Assembly: GCF_003201835.2 (NCBI RefSeq)
Contig: NZ_CP029289.2
Span: forward strand, 1,550,001 to 1,614,000
Direction of reading: 5' to 3'
Length of the DNA: 64,000 nt
From: Acidianus brierleyi
GTDB taxonomy: Archaea > Thermoproteota > Thermoprotei_A > Sulfolobales > Sulfolobaceae
The notes under the pieces were generated by a model that worked only from the letters and a program-made list of their open reading frames with translations, did not search any database and was not told the origin of the DNA. The position numbers and the translations under genes were made by a program. Within the stretch, counting starts at the first letter, position 1. Every line of letters starts with the position of its first letter. Shown here in pieces: positions 10,587-20,458 of this stretch.

Positions 10587-11502
10587 TACTCGTGTTGAGA
10601 CTGTAAATCTTGTTCATTATGAGCAGTGTAATTTCATGGGCAGATTACACGGAGGAGATATGCTAAGAATGCTAATTGACACTGGTATGTTATCCTCAAT
10701 AAAGGCCGCTAAAGGTACTTCAGTTTTAGCATCACTAGATAATGTAGTCTTTAAAAAACCCATATATCTTGGAGATATAATAAAAATTAGCGCTCAAGTT
10801 GACTATATAGGTAATTCTTCTATGGAAGTTGAAATGGCCGCAAGCAGAGGTGAAGAAATACTGGTAACATCTACTGCAGCTTACGTTAAGATAGATCAAA
10901 ATTTTAGACCTATTGCAGTAGGAGACAAAATAATTCCTTCAAACGAACAAGAATTGAAAATCTTTAAGAATGGAGAACAAAGGAGAAAAGATAGATTATC
11001 GAAAATAAAAAAGGACGTTGCTCAGATAGATCTTTCATCGAAATTAAGTAATAGAATTAGTAATATTTTTTACGTGAGTCCAGATATGACATACGATGGC
11101 AAAGTTATTTCTGCTGGTAGATTACTTAAATTAATGGATGATCTAGGTGGGATATTAGGTCTACGGTTAATTAATTATAAAGGCTATACGTCTTCTGCAG
11201 ATACTGTAGTTACTGTTTCTGTTTCCAATATGAGTTTTTATTCTCCCATAAAATTGGGCGATATAGTTCAAATAAATGCTGGGCTTACTTATGTTGGTAA
11301 AACTTCAATGGAAGTCTTAATAACTGTAATGAAAAAAAGTCCTTCTACTGATTTTGAAGTAGTTACTACAGCATTTTTTAATTACGTTAGAGTTGGAAGT
11401 GACGGAAAGCCAAAAGAATTTCCTCAATATATTCCTCAAAACGAATACGAGAAAAAATTTTGGGATGATGCATTAAACCGAAGACGCAAGAATTTTTCTT
11501 AA
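10573..11502 (+). CDS. Acyl-CoA thioesterase with two hot-dog domains
   Basis: Tandem hot-dog fold (acyl-CoA hydrolase, ACOT/BFIT-like). Two similar repeats are visible. Residues about 1-130 contain LVHYEQCNFMGRLHGGDMLRM with the HGGD active-site segment, and KKPIYLGDIIKISAQVDYIG. Residues about 155-290 contain SPDMTYDGKVISAGRLLKLMDD and SPIKLGDIVQINAGLTYVG. The second copy has lost the HGG motif, so probably only the first site is catalytic. Hydrolyses acyl-CoA to acid and CoA. TTG start within the preceding gene; 3' end overlaps the convergent MFS gene by 30 nt. Confidence 0.9.
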   Translation: MLITDTRVETVNLVHYEQCNFMGRLHGGDMLRMLIDTGMLSSIKAAKGTSVLASLDNVVFKKPIYLGDIIKISAQVDYIGNSSMEVEMAASRGEEILVTSTAAYVKIDQNFRPIAVGDKIIPSNEQELKIFKNGEQRRKDRLSKIKKDVAQIDLSSKLSNRISNIFYVSPDMTYDGKVISAGRLLKLMDDLGGILGLRLINYKGYTSSADTVVTVSVSNMSFYSPIKLGDIVQINAGLTYVGKTSMEVLITVMKKSPSTDFEVVTTAFFNYVRVGSDGKPKEFPQYIPQNEYEKKFWDDALNRRRKNFS

Positions 11503-12582
11503 ATAATTTGCGAATAAAAAGGCAGAAAGTATAAATGAATAGAATATTGCCATATATGCATTATCTAAATTGTTGCCTATTATACCTGCAGTAAGGCTTC
11601 CAAGAATACTCGCTATATCTTCCACTGCATTAAAAATACCTATTATAGTTCCTCTATTCTTTTTCAAGTTTCTAAACATTACAGAGAAAAATGATGCACT
11701 ATAAATTGGATATATAGATCCGAACGATAAAAATAATGGAATGGATAACATACCAATTTTTAATTTTGATAGAATTAAAATGGAAATACCAATAGATATT
11801 ACTGCTCTTATAAAAATTATAAGGTAAATATAATATATTTCTCTGTTTATTATAATCTTTGACGAGAAATAATAGAATATTTCATCGACTATATAGAGTA
11901 AGGCATAACTTGCAAATATAAAGTATTCTGGATTTCCCATAATGTAATTGAACGGAATATAAATTGTAAAGAAAATTTCTGCTGCAAAATTGAAGCTGAA
12001 AAATGATAATATCGCATATAGCTTATTTTTAACTTCCTTTCGTTCTTCTGTTTTATCTCTAGTAATTGAGCCTGTTACGTTCCTTATAAACAACACATTA
12101 GAAACGAACGCAATAAGGAAAACGAAGGTTATAATTTCAAAATTGGGCTTAAAGATTGCCAAAAGACTACCCGAAATATTACCTGCTAATGTGAATTGTG
12201 ATAATCTAATATTAGCTTTAGGAAGCTCTTCAAAAGTGAAATTTTCTAGTAATAAAATAGAATAAAGAGGTGCATCTATTGCATATACAAATCCTAGTAA
12301 TCCATAACCTATAAACCCTAGTATAATTGATCCAGAAAATAGCAAGATGCTACATGGTATTAACGAAATAGGTAGCAAGAATAAAAATTCCTTTCTCCTT
12401 TTTATTGTATCAAGGATGTTACCCCAAATATATGAACCAAAAGCATTAGCAGCATTGAATATCATTGAAACTATTCCTAGAATTAATATAGACTTCGTTT
12501 CATCATATACTTCTACTGGATATAGTAAAGAAAGTTCTGTAATACCAGAAATTACTAGAGCCTGCCCTATGAATAGCCTCAT
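11473..12582 (-). CDS. Major facilitator superfamily transporter
   Basis: Integral membrane protein of 369 aa with about ten to twelve hydrophobic spans and short loops. The MFS signature loop between spans 2 and 3 is recognisable as GNILDTIKRRKEF (about residues 55-67), and there is a central cytoplasmic basic loop (RDKTEERKEVKNK) near residue 175 dividing two halves, as in a shortened 12-span MFS fold. Likely proton-coupled export or uptake of a small solute; substrate not predictable. The start faces that of the anion-permease-like gene at 12640; the 3' end overlaps the thioesterase gene. Confidence 0.85.
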   Translation of the reverse strand: MRLFIGQALVISGITELSLLYPVEVYDETKSILILGIVSMIFNAANAFGSYIWGNILDTIKRRKEFLFLLPISLIPCSILLFSGSIILGFIGYGLLGFVYAIDAPLYSILLLENFTFEELPKANIRLSQFTLAGNISGSLLAIFKPNFEIITFVFLIAFVSNVLFIRNVTGSITRDKTEERKEVKNKLYAILSFFSFNFAAEIFFTIYIPFNYIMGNPEYFIFASYALLYIVDEIFYYFSSKIIINREIYYIYLIIFIRAVISIGISILILSKLKIGMLSIPLFLSFGSIYPIYSASFFSVMFRNLKKNRGTIIGIFNAVEDIASILGSLTAGIIGNNLDNAYMAIFYSFILSAFLFANYLRKILASSV

Positions 12583-12639
12583 CCGAATTCAAATGATTCA
12601 TTCAGTTAATCTTTAAAGTAAACAGCTCTAGATGATGAT

Positions 12640-13863
12640 GTGAATTACATAGCCCTTGCCATAGCTTTTCTTACATATAGTTTGATAGCGTTTAGAGGTA
12701 TTACAAAAATACCACCTTGGGCATCCATGTTTTTTGGTGGAGTTTTAATGGTTGTATTCAATGTAATTAGCATAAATTTTGCTCTAAAATATATCAATTT
12801 AGACGTGATTTTATTCTTAATTACAATATTTATATTTTCCTCTGCTCTAGAAGTTTCTGGTTTTCTAAAATATTTAGCTTACTACATCATTTCTAAATTC
12901 AGAACTCCAAAAAGAATAATCATGGCTATAGTAATTTTCTCTGGTTTATTATCAAATTTTGTTACTAATGATGGTATTTCGTCAAGCTGGACGCCTATTA
13001 TGTTAGAAGCTAGTAAACAACTAAAAATCGATGAAAAGCCTTTTCTTTACTCCTTAGCTTTTGGTGTAACAATAGGCAGCGTAATGCTTCCTACTGGCAA
13101 TCCCCAGAATTTACTAATAGCACTAGAAGGTAACTTAAAACAGCCATTTATTTTATTTTTAGAATACTTAGGTATACCAACTGTATTAAACTTAATTATT
13201 AGTGCATTTATGATATATTTTATTTTCAGAAAATATCTATATAATAAGGAAATAAAAGTATCTAATATAAAAATGGAAGACGTATATACGGCAAAAATAG
13301 CAATAATATTATTAACTATAACTATAATTCTTTTCTTTCTTTTAAGCCTTTTTAATATAGATATATTACTAGGTTCCCTTTTTACATCTTCTTTACTGCT
13401 CATTATAGTAAAATCTAGGCGTGAAATAGTCAGAAGAGTAGATTGGTCGATAATTATATTTTTCATAGGTTTGTTTTTATTTACCGGTGGTTTAATAAAC
13501 GGTGGAATAATATCTTCTTTAACCAGCATATTTCCACCACCTTCTAGTATATTTATCATTATGTTGATAAGTATTTTATTAAGTCAAGTTCTTAGTAATG
13601 TGCCAATGGTAGCAATATATATACCTATAATGTATGCAAATAATGCTGTAAGTGTATTTGATTGGCTTGCATTAGCTGCAGGAAGTACCATTGCAGGTAA
13701 TTTAACTCTTATAGGTGCAGCTAGCAATATAATTATTTCTGAATCTTCTGAGAGTAGAGGTGGGAAAGGATTTGAATTTTTTGAATTTATAAAATATTCA
13801 ATTCCAGTTTTGATTGAAAATTTTTTAATTTTGTATTTATTTCTTAGTTTGAAAACTCCTTGA
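12640..13863 (+). CDS. ArsB/NhaD/CitM-type anion permease (ion transporter superfamily)
   Basis: Polytopic membrane protein of 407 aa with about ten to eleven spans. Two re-entrant-like motifs typical of the ion transporter superfamily are visible: NFVTNDGISSSWTPIM (about residues 106-121) with TGNPQNLLIAL shortly after, and the second half equivalent NVPMVAIYIPIMY with AGNLTLIGAASNIII (about residues 345-375). These TGNPxN and GAASN elements are the substrate and sodium sites of ArsB/NhaD/DASS carriers. GTG start. Could carry arsenite, dicarboxylate or sodium; not decidable. The last 27 nt overlap the convergent acyl-CoA dehydrogenase gene. Confidence 0.85.
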   Translation: MNYIALAIAFLTYSLIAFRGITKIPPWASMFFGGVLMVVFNVISINFALKYINLDVILFLITIFIFSSALEVSGFLKYLAYYIISKFRTPKRIIMAIVIFSGLLSNFVTNDGISSSWTPIMLEASKQLKIDEKPFLYSLAFGVTIGSVMLPTGNPQNLLIALEGNLKQPFILFLEYLGIPTVLNLIISAFMIYFIFRKYLYNKEIKVSNIKMEDVYTAKIAIILLTITIILFFLLSLFNIDILLGSLFTSSLLLIIVKSRREIVRRVDWSIIIFFIGLFLFTGGLINGGIISSLTSIFPPPSSIFIIMLISILLSQVLSNVPMVAIYIPIMYANNAVSVFDWLALAAGSTIAGNLTLIGAASNIIISESSESRGGKGFEFFEFIKYSIPVLIENFLILYLFLSLKTP

Positions 13864-14973
13864 TACTGCCAATAGTTGCATCTCGTTAGTACCTTCTGCT
13901 ATTTCCATAATTTTTGAATCACGATATAATCTTTCTACTTTTGATCCTCTATTTAATCCGTGGCCACCAAATATATGTAACGCAGTTCTTGTAGTCTCGG
14001 CAGCAGTAATTGCTGCATAATACTTTGCCATAGACGCCTCAGTTAAAGCTTCTATTCCGTTATCTAGTAAGGAAGCTGCCTTCCATGTTAGTAGACGTGC
14101 GGCTTCTATTTTTATATAAGCATCAGCTAAATTGAATGCTATCCATTCTTGATCTATTAGTGCTTTACCAAATTGCTTTCTTGCAGACGCTCTATTTATT
14201 GCATCTTCTACTGCACCTCTAGCGATTCCCACTGCTATTCCTGCGTATCCATTTCTACTAACCATTAATGCCTTTATTGCTCCTTTAAACGCATCTCCTT
14301 CTTTTCCAATTATCGAGTCCTTAGGTATTCTTACATTATTAAATTTTACATAAGACACGCCAGCACCTCTAATGCCCATAAGATCTAGTTTATGAATATC
14401 TACTCCTGCAGTTTTTGAATCTACTAAAAGTAGCGAAATTCCATTTTTATCACCAGGGTTTCCACTAGTTCTGGCAAGAACTACCATCTTCGTAGAAAAC
14501 GAAGCTGCACTAGTGAAGATTTTCTCTCCATTTAATACTAATTCATTTCCGTCTAATTTAGCATTTGTTTGTAGTGCTCCTAGATCCGAACCAGCAGCAG
14601 GTTCAGTTAAAGCAACTGCGTATATTTCTTCGCCTTTTATTCCTTTTTCTATAAGGTCTTTAGCTGAATCCCCGCCAATAGATACAAGTAATTGTAAAGC
14701 ATTTAATTGTGTATGAAGACTATGCGAAGCTCCACCACTCTCAGTACCTAATTCTTCCGTGGCTATAGCAAACGCTATTTCACCTAAACCAAGTCCACCG
14801 TATTTGGATGGTATTTTCATTCCTAGTAATCCCATTTCCCCGAAATCTCTGACTATTTTTTCTCCTCCCTCATTTGTCTCATCCATGTATTTAGCATAAT
14901 CCTTAACCACTTTTTGTACATAATCTCGCACTTTTTCTCTATAATCTTCTACTTCTTTTGGTATTTCAAACAT
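13837..14973 (-). CDS. Acyl-CoA dehydrogenase
   Basis: FAD flavoprotein oxidising acyl-CoA to enoyl-CoA. It has the three ACAD domains: an N-terminal helical domain with GLLGMKIPSKYGGLG near residue 50, a middle beta domain with AVALTEPAAGSDLGAL near residue 117, and a C-terminal helical domain with RKQFGKALIDQEW near residue 272 and the FAD-binding IFGGHGLNRGS near residue 338. The YRDSKIMEIAEGTNEMQ segment supplies the catalytic-base region. At 378 aa it is full length. Chain-length preference unknown. It overlaps the end of the permease gene by 27 nt on the opposite strand. Confidence 0.95.
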   Translation of the reverse strand: MFEIPKEVEDYREKVRDYVQKVVKDYAKYMDETNEGGEKIVRDFGEMGLLGMKIPSKYGGLGLGEIAFAIATEELGTESGGASHSLHTQLNALQLLVSIGGDSAKDLIEKGIKGEEIYAVALTEPAAGSDLGALQTNAKLDGNELVLNGEKIFTSAASFSTKMVVLARTSGNPGDKNGISLLLVDSKTAGVDIHKLDLMGIRGAGVSYVKFNNVRIPKDSIIGKEGDAFKGAIKALMVSRNGYAGIAVGIARGAVEDAINRASARKQFGKALIDQEWIAFNLADAYIKIEAARLLTWKAASLLDNGIEALTEASMAKYYAAITAAETTRTALHIFGGHGLNRGSKVERLYRDSKIMEIAEGTNEMQLLAVSRSFQTKK

Positions 14974-15012
14974 AAAGCATCAGAATATAAAGAGTATAAA
15001 TAATAATAAACC

Positions 15013-16860
15013 TTATGTTATTCTTATGTTAAGAAACCTTATACTATCATTAATATTCAATAAAATCCCATTAGATTTTTCTGCAATGAGCTTATTATAG
15101 CTAGGTAAGAATTCTGAATAATTAGTGTCTATAATAATTACTTTTGAGATTTTTCCCAGTTTATAGCTTAAACATTCTAGTTCATGCTTTATATTTCCGG
15201 AAATACTCACGTTAGCTTTTCCATCAGTGATTATAAATGTTATCGGTGTAGCATATTTGCTCTCCTTTCTTAGAATATTGAAAGCATTTAATAAAGCATG
15301 ACTCAGTGGAGTTTTACCAAATGGTCTTGTATTAGAGAGAATCTTATTGAATTTGTCAAAATTCTTTGAAAATGGAATTATATATTGAGACGCTGTACCA
15401 GAAAATGTTATTAAACCTACTTTACTTCTTAATTTGTAAGCATTAGCTAAAAGTGAATGAGATATCCGTGTAGCTATATTTATTCGCTTATTAAAATTCA
15501 TGGATTTACTAGTATCGAGTAAAATTAATATAGGCAACGAACCTTTGCCTAAGTTATCTCTGAGCACTATATCGTCTTCTGCTATTTTTCTTCTTTTATT
15601 TAATGCCATATTTACTATTGTAGAATGAAAATCTAGTATAGTACCTTCATGATTATCTAGGTATCCATAAGATTTTGAAACTCCGCTTTTTCCACTTTTT
15701 TCGCTATTAATATTTTTAGTATCAAAATTAATTTTTATGTTCTCTTTATCTAACTCGTTATTCTCTTTATTTTCATTTCCATTCTCTTTATTCTCAGTTT
15801 TTTCGTTTTCATTTCCTTTTTGATTATCTTCTTTATCTAAGTTATTTATTATCTCATTTATGTTAGGTGTATTATTTAGACCTTGATTTAACGGTTCATT
15901 TTTTAATCTATGTGGCAATACTAGTTCTAAAGCTTCTTTTACGTCTTTCAGATTAACTTCCTTTCTTCCTTCCATTGCCGCAATAGTTTTAGAGACTTTA
16001 ACAGCAGCTATCATAGCTCTATTACTTAACGAGTATCTTAATACCACGTTAGCTATGATTTTCAATAATTTTTCAGAAATATCAACTTCCGGTAATAATC
16101 TCCTAGCAGTGATAATCTTTATTTCTATTTCTTTTTCGTTATTTAAAAATCTTTTTTTGAAGTTTTCTGGATCTTTTTCAAATTCTTCTACTCTATTAGC
16201 TATTTCTATTAATTCATCTTCAGATTTTGGAGATTCTGCTTCAACTGAAATTCCAAATCTATCTAATAATTGCGGTCTTAATTCTCCTTCTTCTGGATTC
16301 ATTGTTCCTATTAATATGAAATCGGCCGGATGAGATACTGATACTCCTTCCCTTTCTACTACATTAACTTTTGATGCTGCAGAATCTAGTATAGCGTTAA
16401 CAATATCATCATTAAGTAAGTTAACTTCGTCTATATATAGAATTCCCCTATTTGCTTCAGCTAACAAACCTGGTTGCAATGACCTTATTCCGTCCTCTAT
16501 AGCCTTTTTAATATCTAAGCTTCCTACTACTCTATCCAGAGTAGCGCTTACTGGTAGGTCAACAATTCTCATCTTCCTTTTTTTGGTGGGAAGCTTTTCT
16601 CCAGCTAACAATCTTCTTTTGCAGTTTTCACACATCTTATTATTATCGTAAGGATCGCAGCTAAATGGACAGTCTGCAACAACATCTATTTCAGGCAATA
16701 AATTCGCTAAGGCTCGTACAGCAGTAGACTTAGCAACTCCTTTAGGTCCTTTTATTAGGAGTCCTCCTATAGACGGATTTATAGCTATTATTAATAGAGC
16801 CTTTTTTAACCTTTCTTGTCCTACTATTGCAGAGAAAGGTAAAATGTTTCTTTCTACCAT
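15013..16860 (-). CDS. Magnesium/cobalt chelatase ChlI-ChlD fusion (AAA+ plus VWA)
   Basis: Probable ATPase component partnering the CobN protein encoded just upstream. The N-terminal AAA+ module has Walker A IKGPKGVAKST near residue 37 and Walker B ILYIDEVNLL near residue 138, with ChlI-like insertions including a four-cysteine segment (CPFSCDPYDNNKMCENCKR). A low-complexity Asn/Glu/Lys linker of about 50 residues follows near 340-395. The C-terminal VWA domain carries the MIDAS motif LLDTSKSMNF. The first codons overlap the cobN end by 7 nt. BchI and BchD functions are thus fused in one chain, as in other archaeal CobN partners. Confidence 0.9.
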   Translation of the reverse strand: MVERNILPFSAIVGQERLKKALLIIAINPSIGGLLIKGPKGVAKSTAVRALANLLPEIDVVADCPFSCDPYDNNKMCENCKRRLLAGEKLPTKKRKMRIVDLPVSATLDRVVGSLDIKKAIEDGIRSLQPGLLAEANRGILYIDEVNLLNDDIVNAILDSAASKVNVVEREGVSVSHPADFILIGTMNPEEGELRPQLLDRFGISVEAESPKSEDELIEIANRVEEFEKDPENFKKRFLNNEKEIEIKIITARRLLPEVDISEKLLKIIANVVLRYSLSNRAMIAAVKVSKTIAAMEGRKEVNLKDVKEALELVLPHRLKNEPLNQGLNNTPNINEIINNLDKEDNQKGNENEKTENKENGNENKENNELDKENIKINFDTKNINSEKSGKSGVSKSYGYLDNHEGTILDFHSTIVNMALNKRRKIAEDDIVLRDNLGKGSLPILILLDTSKSMNFNKRINIATRISHSLLANAYKLRSKVGLITFSGTASQYIIPFSKNFDKFNKILSNTRPFGKTPLSHALLNAFNILRKESKYATPITFIITDGKANVSISGNIKHELECLSYKLGKISKVIIIDTNYSEFLPSYNKLIAEKSNGILLNINDSIRFLNIRIT

Positions 16861-19800
16861 TCCTCAGATTCACCTTCTATTTTAGTATATATATCTTCTA
16901 TTTTTTCTATTGTGTCTTTCTTTGGTTTCCATATACCTCTTTTTTCGGCTTCTATTAGTCTTCTTGTTATTTCCTCTAGAGCCCAAGGATTTTCCTTTAA
17001 AAACCAATTTCTATTATTATCGTTAAAAATAAATTTTTCTGCTACTTTATTAAATATAGAATCATTTACTAAACCTGTAGTAGCTCCCCATCCGTAAAGG
17101 TGTTCTATTTTCTTTAAGATTTCTGTAGCTCCTCTATATCCAAATTTTTTCTGCGATTCTATCCATTCATCATTAAGCAACTTTAAAATGCTCACTCTCT
17201 CAATCTCGTCCTTAAAAATTCTAATTCTAGGATTTTTAGGATTAAATGTATCTTCAAACATAAGCTCTGGATTTTTACCTATTTTTTTACATACTTGGAA
17301 AAATCCTCCTATATAGCTATAATTACAACTATCGTCTAAGATATCTATTTCATCTATTTCTCTTTTATGTACTATGAGATCTATTTTACTGGAAGCTTTT
17401 ATTAAGTCTTCTACTGCTCTTATTCCGTTTTTACCTTTACCATAAGAGTATCCCATCCAGTTTAGATATACATTAGCTAGATCGTCTGAAGATTTCCAGT
17501 TAGATGATTCTATAGCCTTATCTGTACCTGCTCCATAAGCTCCAGGTTTGGCAGCGAAAATATGCTCAAAATTGTCTTCTTTGAGATAATTGTTCTGGGA
17601 ATTTTCGTCTAATTTTTTTACAGTATCTATAGCTTCGTCTATTAATTCTATAATATTCATTAAATTATCTCTAACTATACCGCTAACTGTTATTATAGTG
17701 TCTATCCTTGGTCTATTTAGCTGATCTAATGGTATAGGTTCTATTCCTATAATCTTTTTAGTTACTGGATGCCATTTTGGTTTTACACCTAATGTATGAA
17801 GAATCTGTGCTACCAATTCTCCATCAGACCTAAAAATATCAGTAGACCATAATACGAAGCCTATGGCTTTAGGATATCTTCTGTATTTTTTTCTATAGTC
17901 TTCAATGAGTCTTTCAGATAGTATTACTCCTATTTGCCACGCAGATAAGGTAGGTATTTTCCACGGATCTATAGAGTAAAAATTTCTACCAGTAGGCAAA
18001 ATATCATATCTTCCTCTAGATAGTGATCCTGAAGGTCCAGATTCAATAAATCCCCCATCTAAAGCATTAATTAGATTTATTTTCTCCAAATGTGCTGATT
18101 CTATTAGTTTAGTAATTACATAATTTTCTTTAATTGGCAACTTATAAAACCCATGCATTGCCTCTATTATTAATTGTTTGGCTTTTTCCCTTCCTACCTT
18201 ATTTACTAATGAATCTTCTTCAAATCTTGTTGTAGATATTACGTATTCTGCAATATCCTCTTCATTGGGTAAATCGCCTAGGATATGTAAACCTTTTGAA
18301 ATACTTGAGTCTTTAAATATATTGAGTTTATGTTCTATTTCATGAGTAGCTTTATCTGGATCAGAGAAATCTATTTTTATGCCCACGCTATTACTTAATT
18401 CCTTTATCTGTTCTAAAACTAGTTTTTGTCTTGATTTATTTTGTGCTCTTTCTGACTCTTCATATTCTTCAATCAAATCTTCTAATTTTCTAGCATCTTC
18501 CGGTATATCATCAGAAGTAGGAGGAGAAAGGTGATCTATTAGTATAGCATAGCTTCTTCTTTTTGCTGTTATTCCTTCTCCAGGAACGTTAACCGCATAG
18601 ATATATAAGTGTGGTATTGTTCCTATGGAAATTTGCGGAAAACATGAAGGAGATAATCCTACACTTTTTCCTGGTGTGAACTCTAAAGTCCCATGAGTTC
18701 CAACATGAATTACGGCATCAAAATTATCATTAATCCATTTATAGAAGGCTAACCAGAAATGATGTACAGGTAAGTCAGAATTATGAGTTAACCTTATTGC
18801 ATTTTCGTCATCTTGCCATGTAACTCTCTTTGGTTGAACTCCTACAAAAATATTTCCAAAAAATATTCCGGGGATGATAAATTTAGTTCCATCAAACATA
18901 TAATTTCTTTCTCCATGTTTTATTTCTCCCCAAGTATTTATTACAAGTTTTTTAGATAGTTCTGGGAGAGAAGAGAAGAATTTTTCATATTCCTGAAACG
19001 TAATATAGCCAGCGTCTCCTTTTTTACTTAATATTTCTTCTAGGCTAGTATACTTAGTTTCTGGAATAGCCTTCCTACCTATTATTCTATTAATAAGATC
19101 TTCTCCATCTTTAGGAGGAATGCATCTATATCCTCTTTTTCTTAATTCGTTTATAATTTCTACAGTGGTCTGAAGAGTATCTAGTCCTGTAGCAGTACCT
19201 ATATTAGCTTCAAGATCTTTATATGCAGATGCAGAGTGAAGTATTATAGCTATCTTTTTATCACTATTAGGTTTATATTTTAAGTTAATCCATCTATATA
19301 CTCTTTCAATTAAATAGTCTATCTGGTTATCTATACCATTAAGTTTTCTAAATCTATACTTTCCTAATTGCTGAATTTCTATAGTACCAACTATTATAGG
19401 CTGTGTAGTTCCATCCATTTCAGGAATAGTAACGCTCATTATAGTGGAAATATTATCTACGCCAGTAGATTCGTTCCATTCTTTTTCTGACTTAAAATAG
19501 TTTATTATACCTTGAAATATAGGAACATTTAATTTTTTTAATATTCCATTATCTTTATCTTTTATCAATGAAAAGGAAAGTAGACTTATAACAGCATCTA
19601 CTACCGGTTTTCCATTTAACATAAAATATTTGCTTATAGCATCTTCGTTACTGTCTATATTTTTAGATTTATCTCCAAAGCCTTGTACAAATACTGGAAT
19701 AGGTATTATATTTTTCATACTTAACTTGTCAATTATCTTATTCACTATTTCTAGATCATTATCTACCCATTCCGATCTATAGAATAATATTCCTACCTTT

Positions 19801-20288
19801 TTTAAATTTGGATTACTAAAATTAGATAGATATTTATTTAAATCGAGATAAACATGATCTTTTGTATAAATTCCAGAAAATGGAAGAGGAGTTGGGTCCT
19901 CATATTTTATATTATATTTAAATGATAATAGAAATAGCATTAGATTTCTGATGTTATCCGTTCCACCAAAATTATAATATTCTATAACTTTTTTAGTAGA
20001 TATTGGATCTAATTTATTGTACTTTGATAATACAGGATCTATTACCGCCACTATTTCCTTTCCTTCTAAAATTTCATGAATTTTATCTATAATTTCCGAA
20101 TAAAGTTGTTCACTCGAAAAATGATGTATAAAAATTGCATCAGATTTTTTTAAATCTTGTATAAAATCTTCGTCAATTGGATCTAATCTTGGATATTTTA
20201 TCGATAGTTCTATTCCAGTTTTTTTAGCCTCTTCTATAAAAGTTCTGATTACTGAACCGTTCCAGCCGATTAGAACAGAAATTTTCAT
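16854..20288 (-). CDS. cobN: Cobaltochelatase large subunit CobN
   Basis: Large CobN/BchH-family chelatase subunit (1144 aa) that binds the corrinoid or porphyrinoid macrocycle for ATP-dependent cobalt insertion. Family hallmarks include HVGTHGTLEFTPGKSVGLS (about residue 523), SIGTIPHLYIYAVNVPGEG shortly after, LPTGRNFYSIDP (about residue 770) and FAAKPGAYGAGTDKAI near residue 910. It is a little shorter than bacterial CobN but has all regions. A reverse-strand TATA element at 20311-20320 lies 27 nt before the ATG, so the transcript is probably leaderless. It forms an operon with the ChlID fusion gene. Confidence 0.94.
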   Translation of the reverse strand: MKISVLIGWNGSVIRTFIEEAKKTGIELSIKYPRLDPIDEDFIQDLKKSDAIFIHHFSSEQLYSEIIDKIHEILEGKEIVAVIDPVLSKYNKLDPISTKKVIEYYNFGGTDNIRNLMLFLLSFKYNIKYEDPTPLPFSGIYTKDHVYLDLNKYLSNFSNPNLKKVGILFYRSEWVDNDLEIVNKIIDKLSMKNIIPIPVFVQGFGDKSKNIDSNEDAISKYFMLNGKPVVDAVISLLSFSLIKDKDNGILKKLNVPIFQGIINYFKSEKEWNESTGVDNISTIMSVTIPEMDGTTQPIIVGTIEIQQLGKYRFRKLNGIDNQIDYLIERVYRWINLKYKPNSDKKIAIILHSASAYKDLEANIGTATGLDTLQTTVEIINELRKRGYRCIPPKDGEDLINRIIGRKAIPETKYTSLEEILSKKGDAGYITFQEYEKFFSSLPELSKKLVINTWGEIKHGERNYMFDGTKFIIPGIFFGNIFVGVQPKRVTWQDDENAIRLTHNSDLPVHHFWLAFYKWINDNFDAVIHVGTHGTLEFTPGKSVGLSPSCFPQISIGTIPHLYIYAVNVPGEGITAKRRSYAILIDHLSPPTSDDIPEDARKLEDLIEEYEESERAQNKSRQKLVLEQIKELSNSVGIKIDFSDPDKATHEIEHKLNIFKDSSISKGLHILGDLPNEEDIAEYVISTTRFEEDSLVNKVGREKAKQLIIEAMHGFYKLPIKENYVITKLIESAHLEKINLINALDGGFIESGPSGSLSRGRYDILPTGRNFYSIDPWKIPTLSAWQIGVILSERLIEDYRKKYRRYPKAIGFVLWSTDIFRSDGELVAQILHTLGVKPKWHPVTKKIIGIEPIPLDQLNRPRIDTIITVSGIVRDNLMNIIELIDEAIDTVKKLDENSQNNYLKEDNFEHIFAAKPGAYGAGTDKAIESSNWKSSDDLANVYLNWMGYSYGKGKNGIRAVEDLIKASSKIDLIVHKREIDEIDILDDSCNYSYIGGFFQVCKKIGKNPELMFEDTFNPKNPRIRIFKDEIERVSILKLLNDEWIESQKKFGYRGATEILKKIEHLYGWGATTGLVNDSIFNKVAEKFIFNDNNRNWFLKENPWALEEITRRLIEAEKRGIWKPKKDTIEKIEDIYTKIEGESEEW

Positions 20289-20310
20289 TATACTTATCCT
20301 TTAATGTACC

Positions 20311-20320
20311 ATATATAAAA
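20311..20320 (-). promoter_or_regulatory. TATA box of the cobN-chlID operon
   Basis: The reverse-strand sequence TTTTATATAT is centred 27 nt upstream of the cobN ATG, the spacing expected for an archaeal TATA box of a leaderless mRNA. Confidence 0.6.
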
Positions 20321-20372
20321 ATTTGGTTAGCCTATCCATATATTATTATTCAAAAAATTATCTAGCCTTAAA

Positions 20373-20380
20373 CTTTTATA
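20373..20380 (+). promoter_or_regulatory. TATA box upstream of the pibD leader
   Basis: The element CTTTTATA lies 25-28 nt before the GC-rich block that starts at about 20401, predicting transcription initiation there rather than at the pibD start codon. The divergent cobN promoter is about 60 bp away. Confidence 0.5.
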
Positions 20381-20400
20381 CTATTAGTAAAAGATACAAA

Positions 20401-20458
20401 ATGGGGTATCTGACCCCTGACAGCCTCGTAGTAGGCGGAATGAGGAGGGTTTCCTGCC
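20401..20458 (+). promoter_or_regulatory. GC-rich structured 5' leader of pibD (or small RNA)
   Basis: A 58-nt GC-rich island in a strongly AT-rich intergenic region. It begins at the predicted transcription start with a perfect 5-bp hairpin, GGGGT-ATCTG-ACCCC at 20403-20417. A second possible stem joins GGCGG (20434-20438) with CCTGCC (20453-20458) around the sequence GAGGAGGG (20442-20449), which is the Shine-Dalgarno for the GTG start at 20459. Pairing of that stem would enclose the ribosome-binding site. A 43-codon reading frame also starts with ATG at the predicted 5' end, but I regard it as weak. It could instead be an independent small RNA. Confidence 0.45.

Noticed and set aside
10573..10600. 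Alternative later start for the thioesterase gene
   Set aside because: The TTG at 10573 overlaps the preceding gene by 14 nt and keeps the conserved N-terminal strand; later starts would cut into the first hot-dog domain.
13047..13559. Reverse-strand frame of 170 codons inside the anion permease gene
   Set aside because: Shadow of a hydrophobic membrane protein gene; repetitive Ile/Lys-rich product without motifs.
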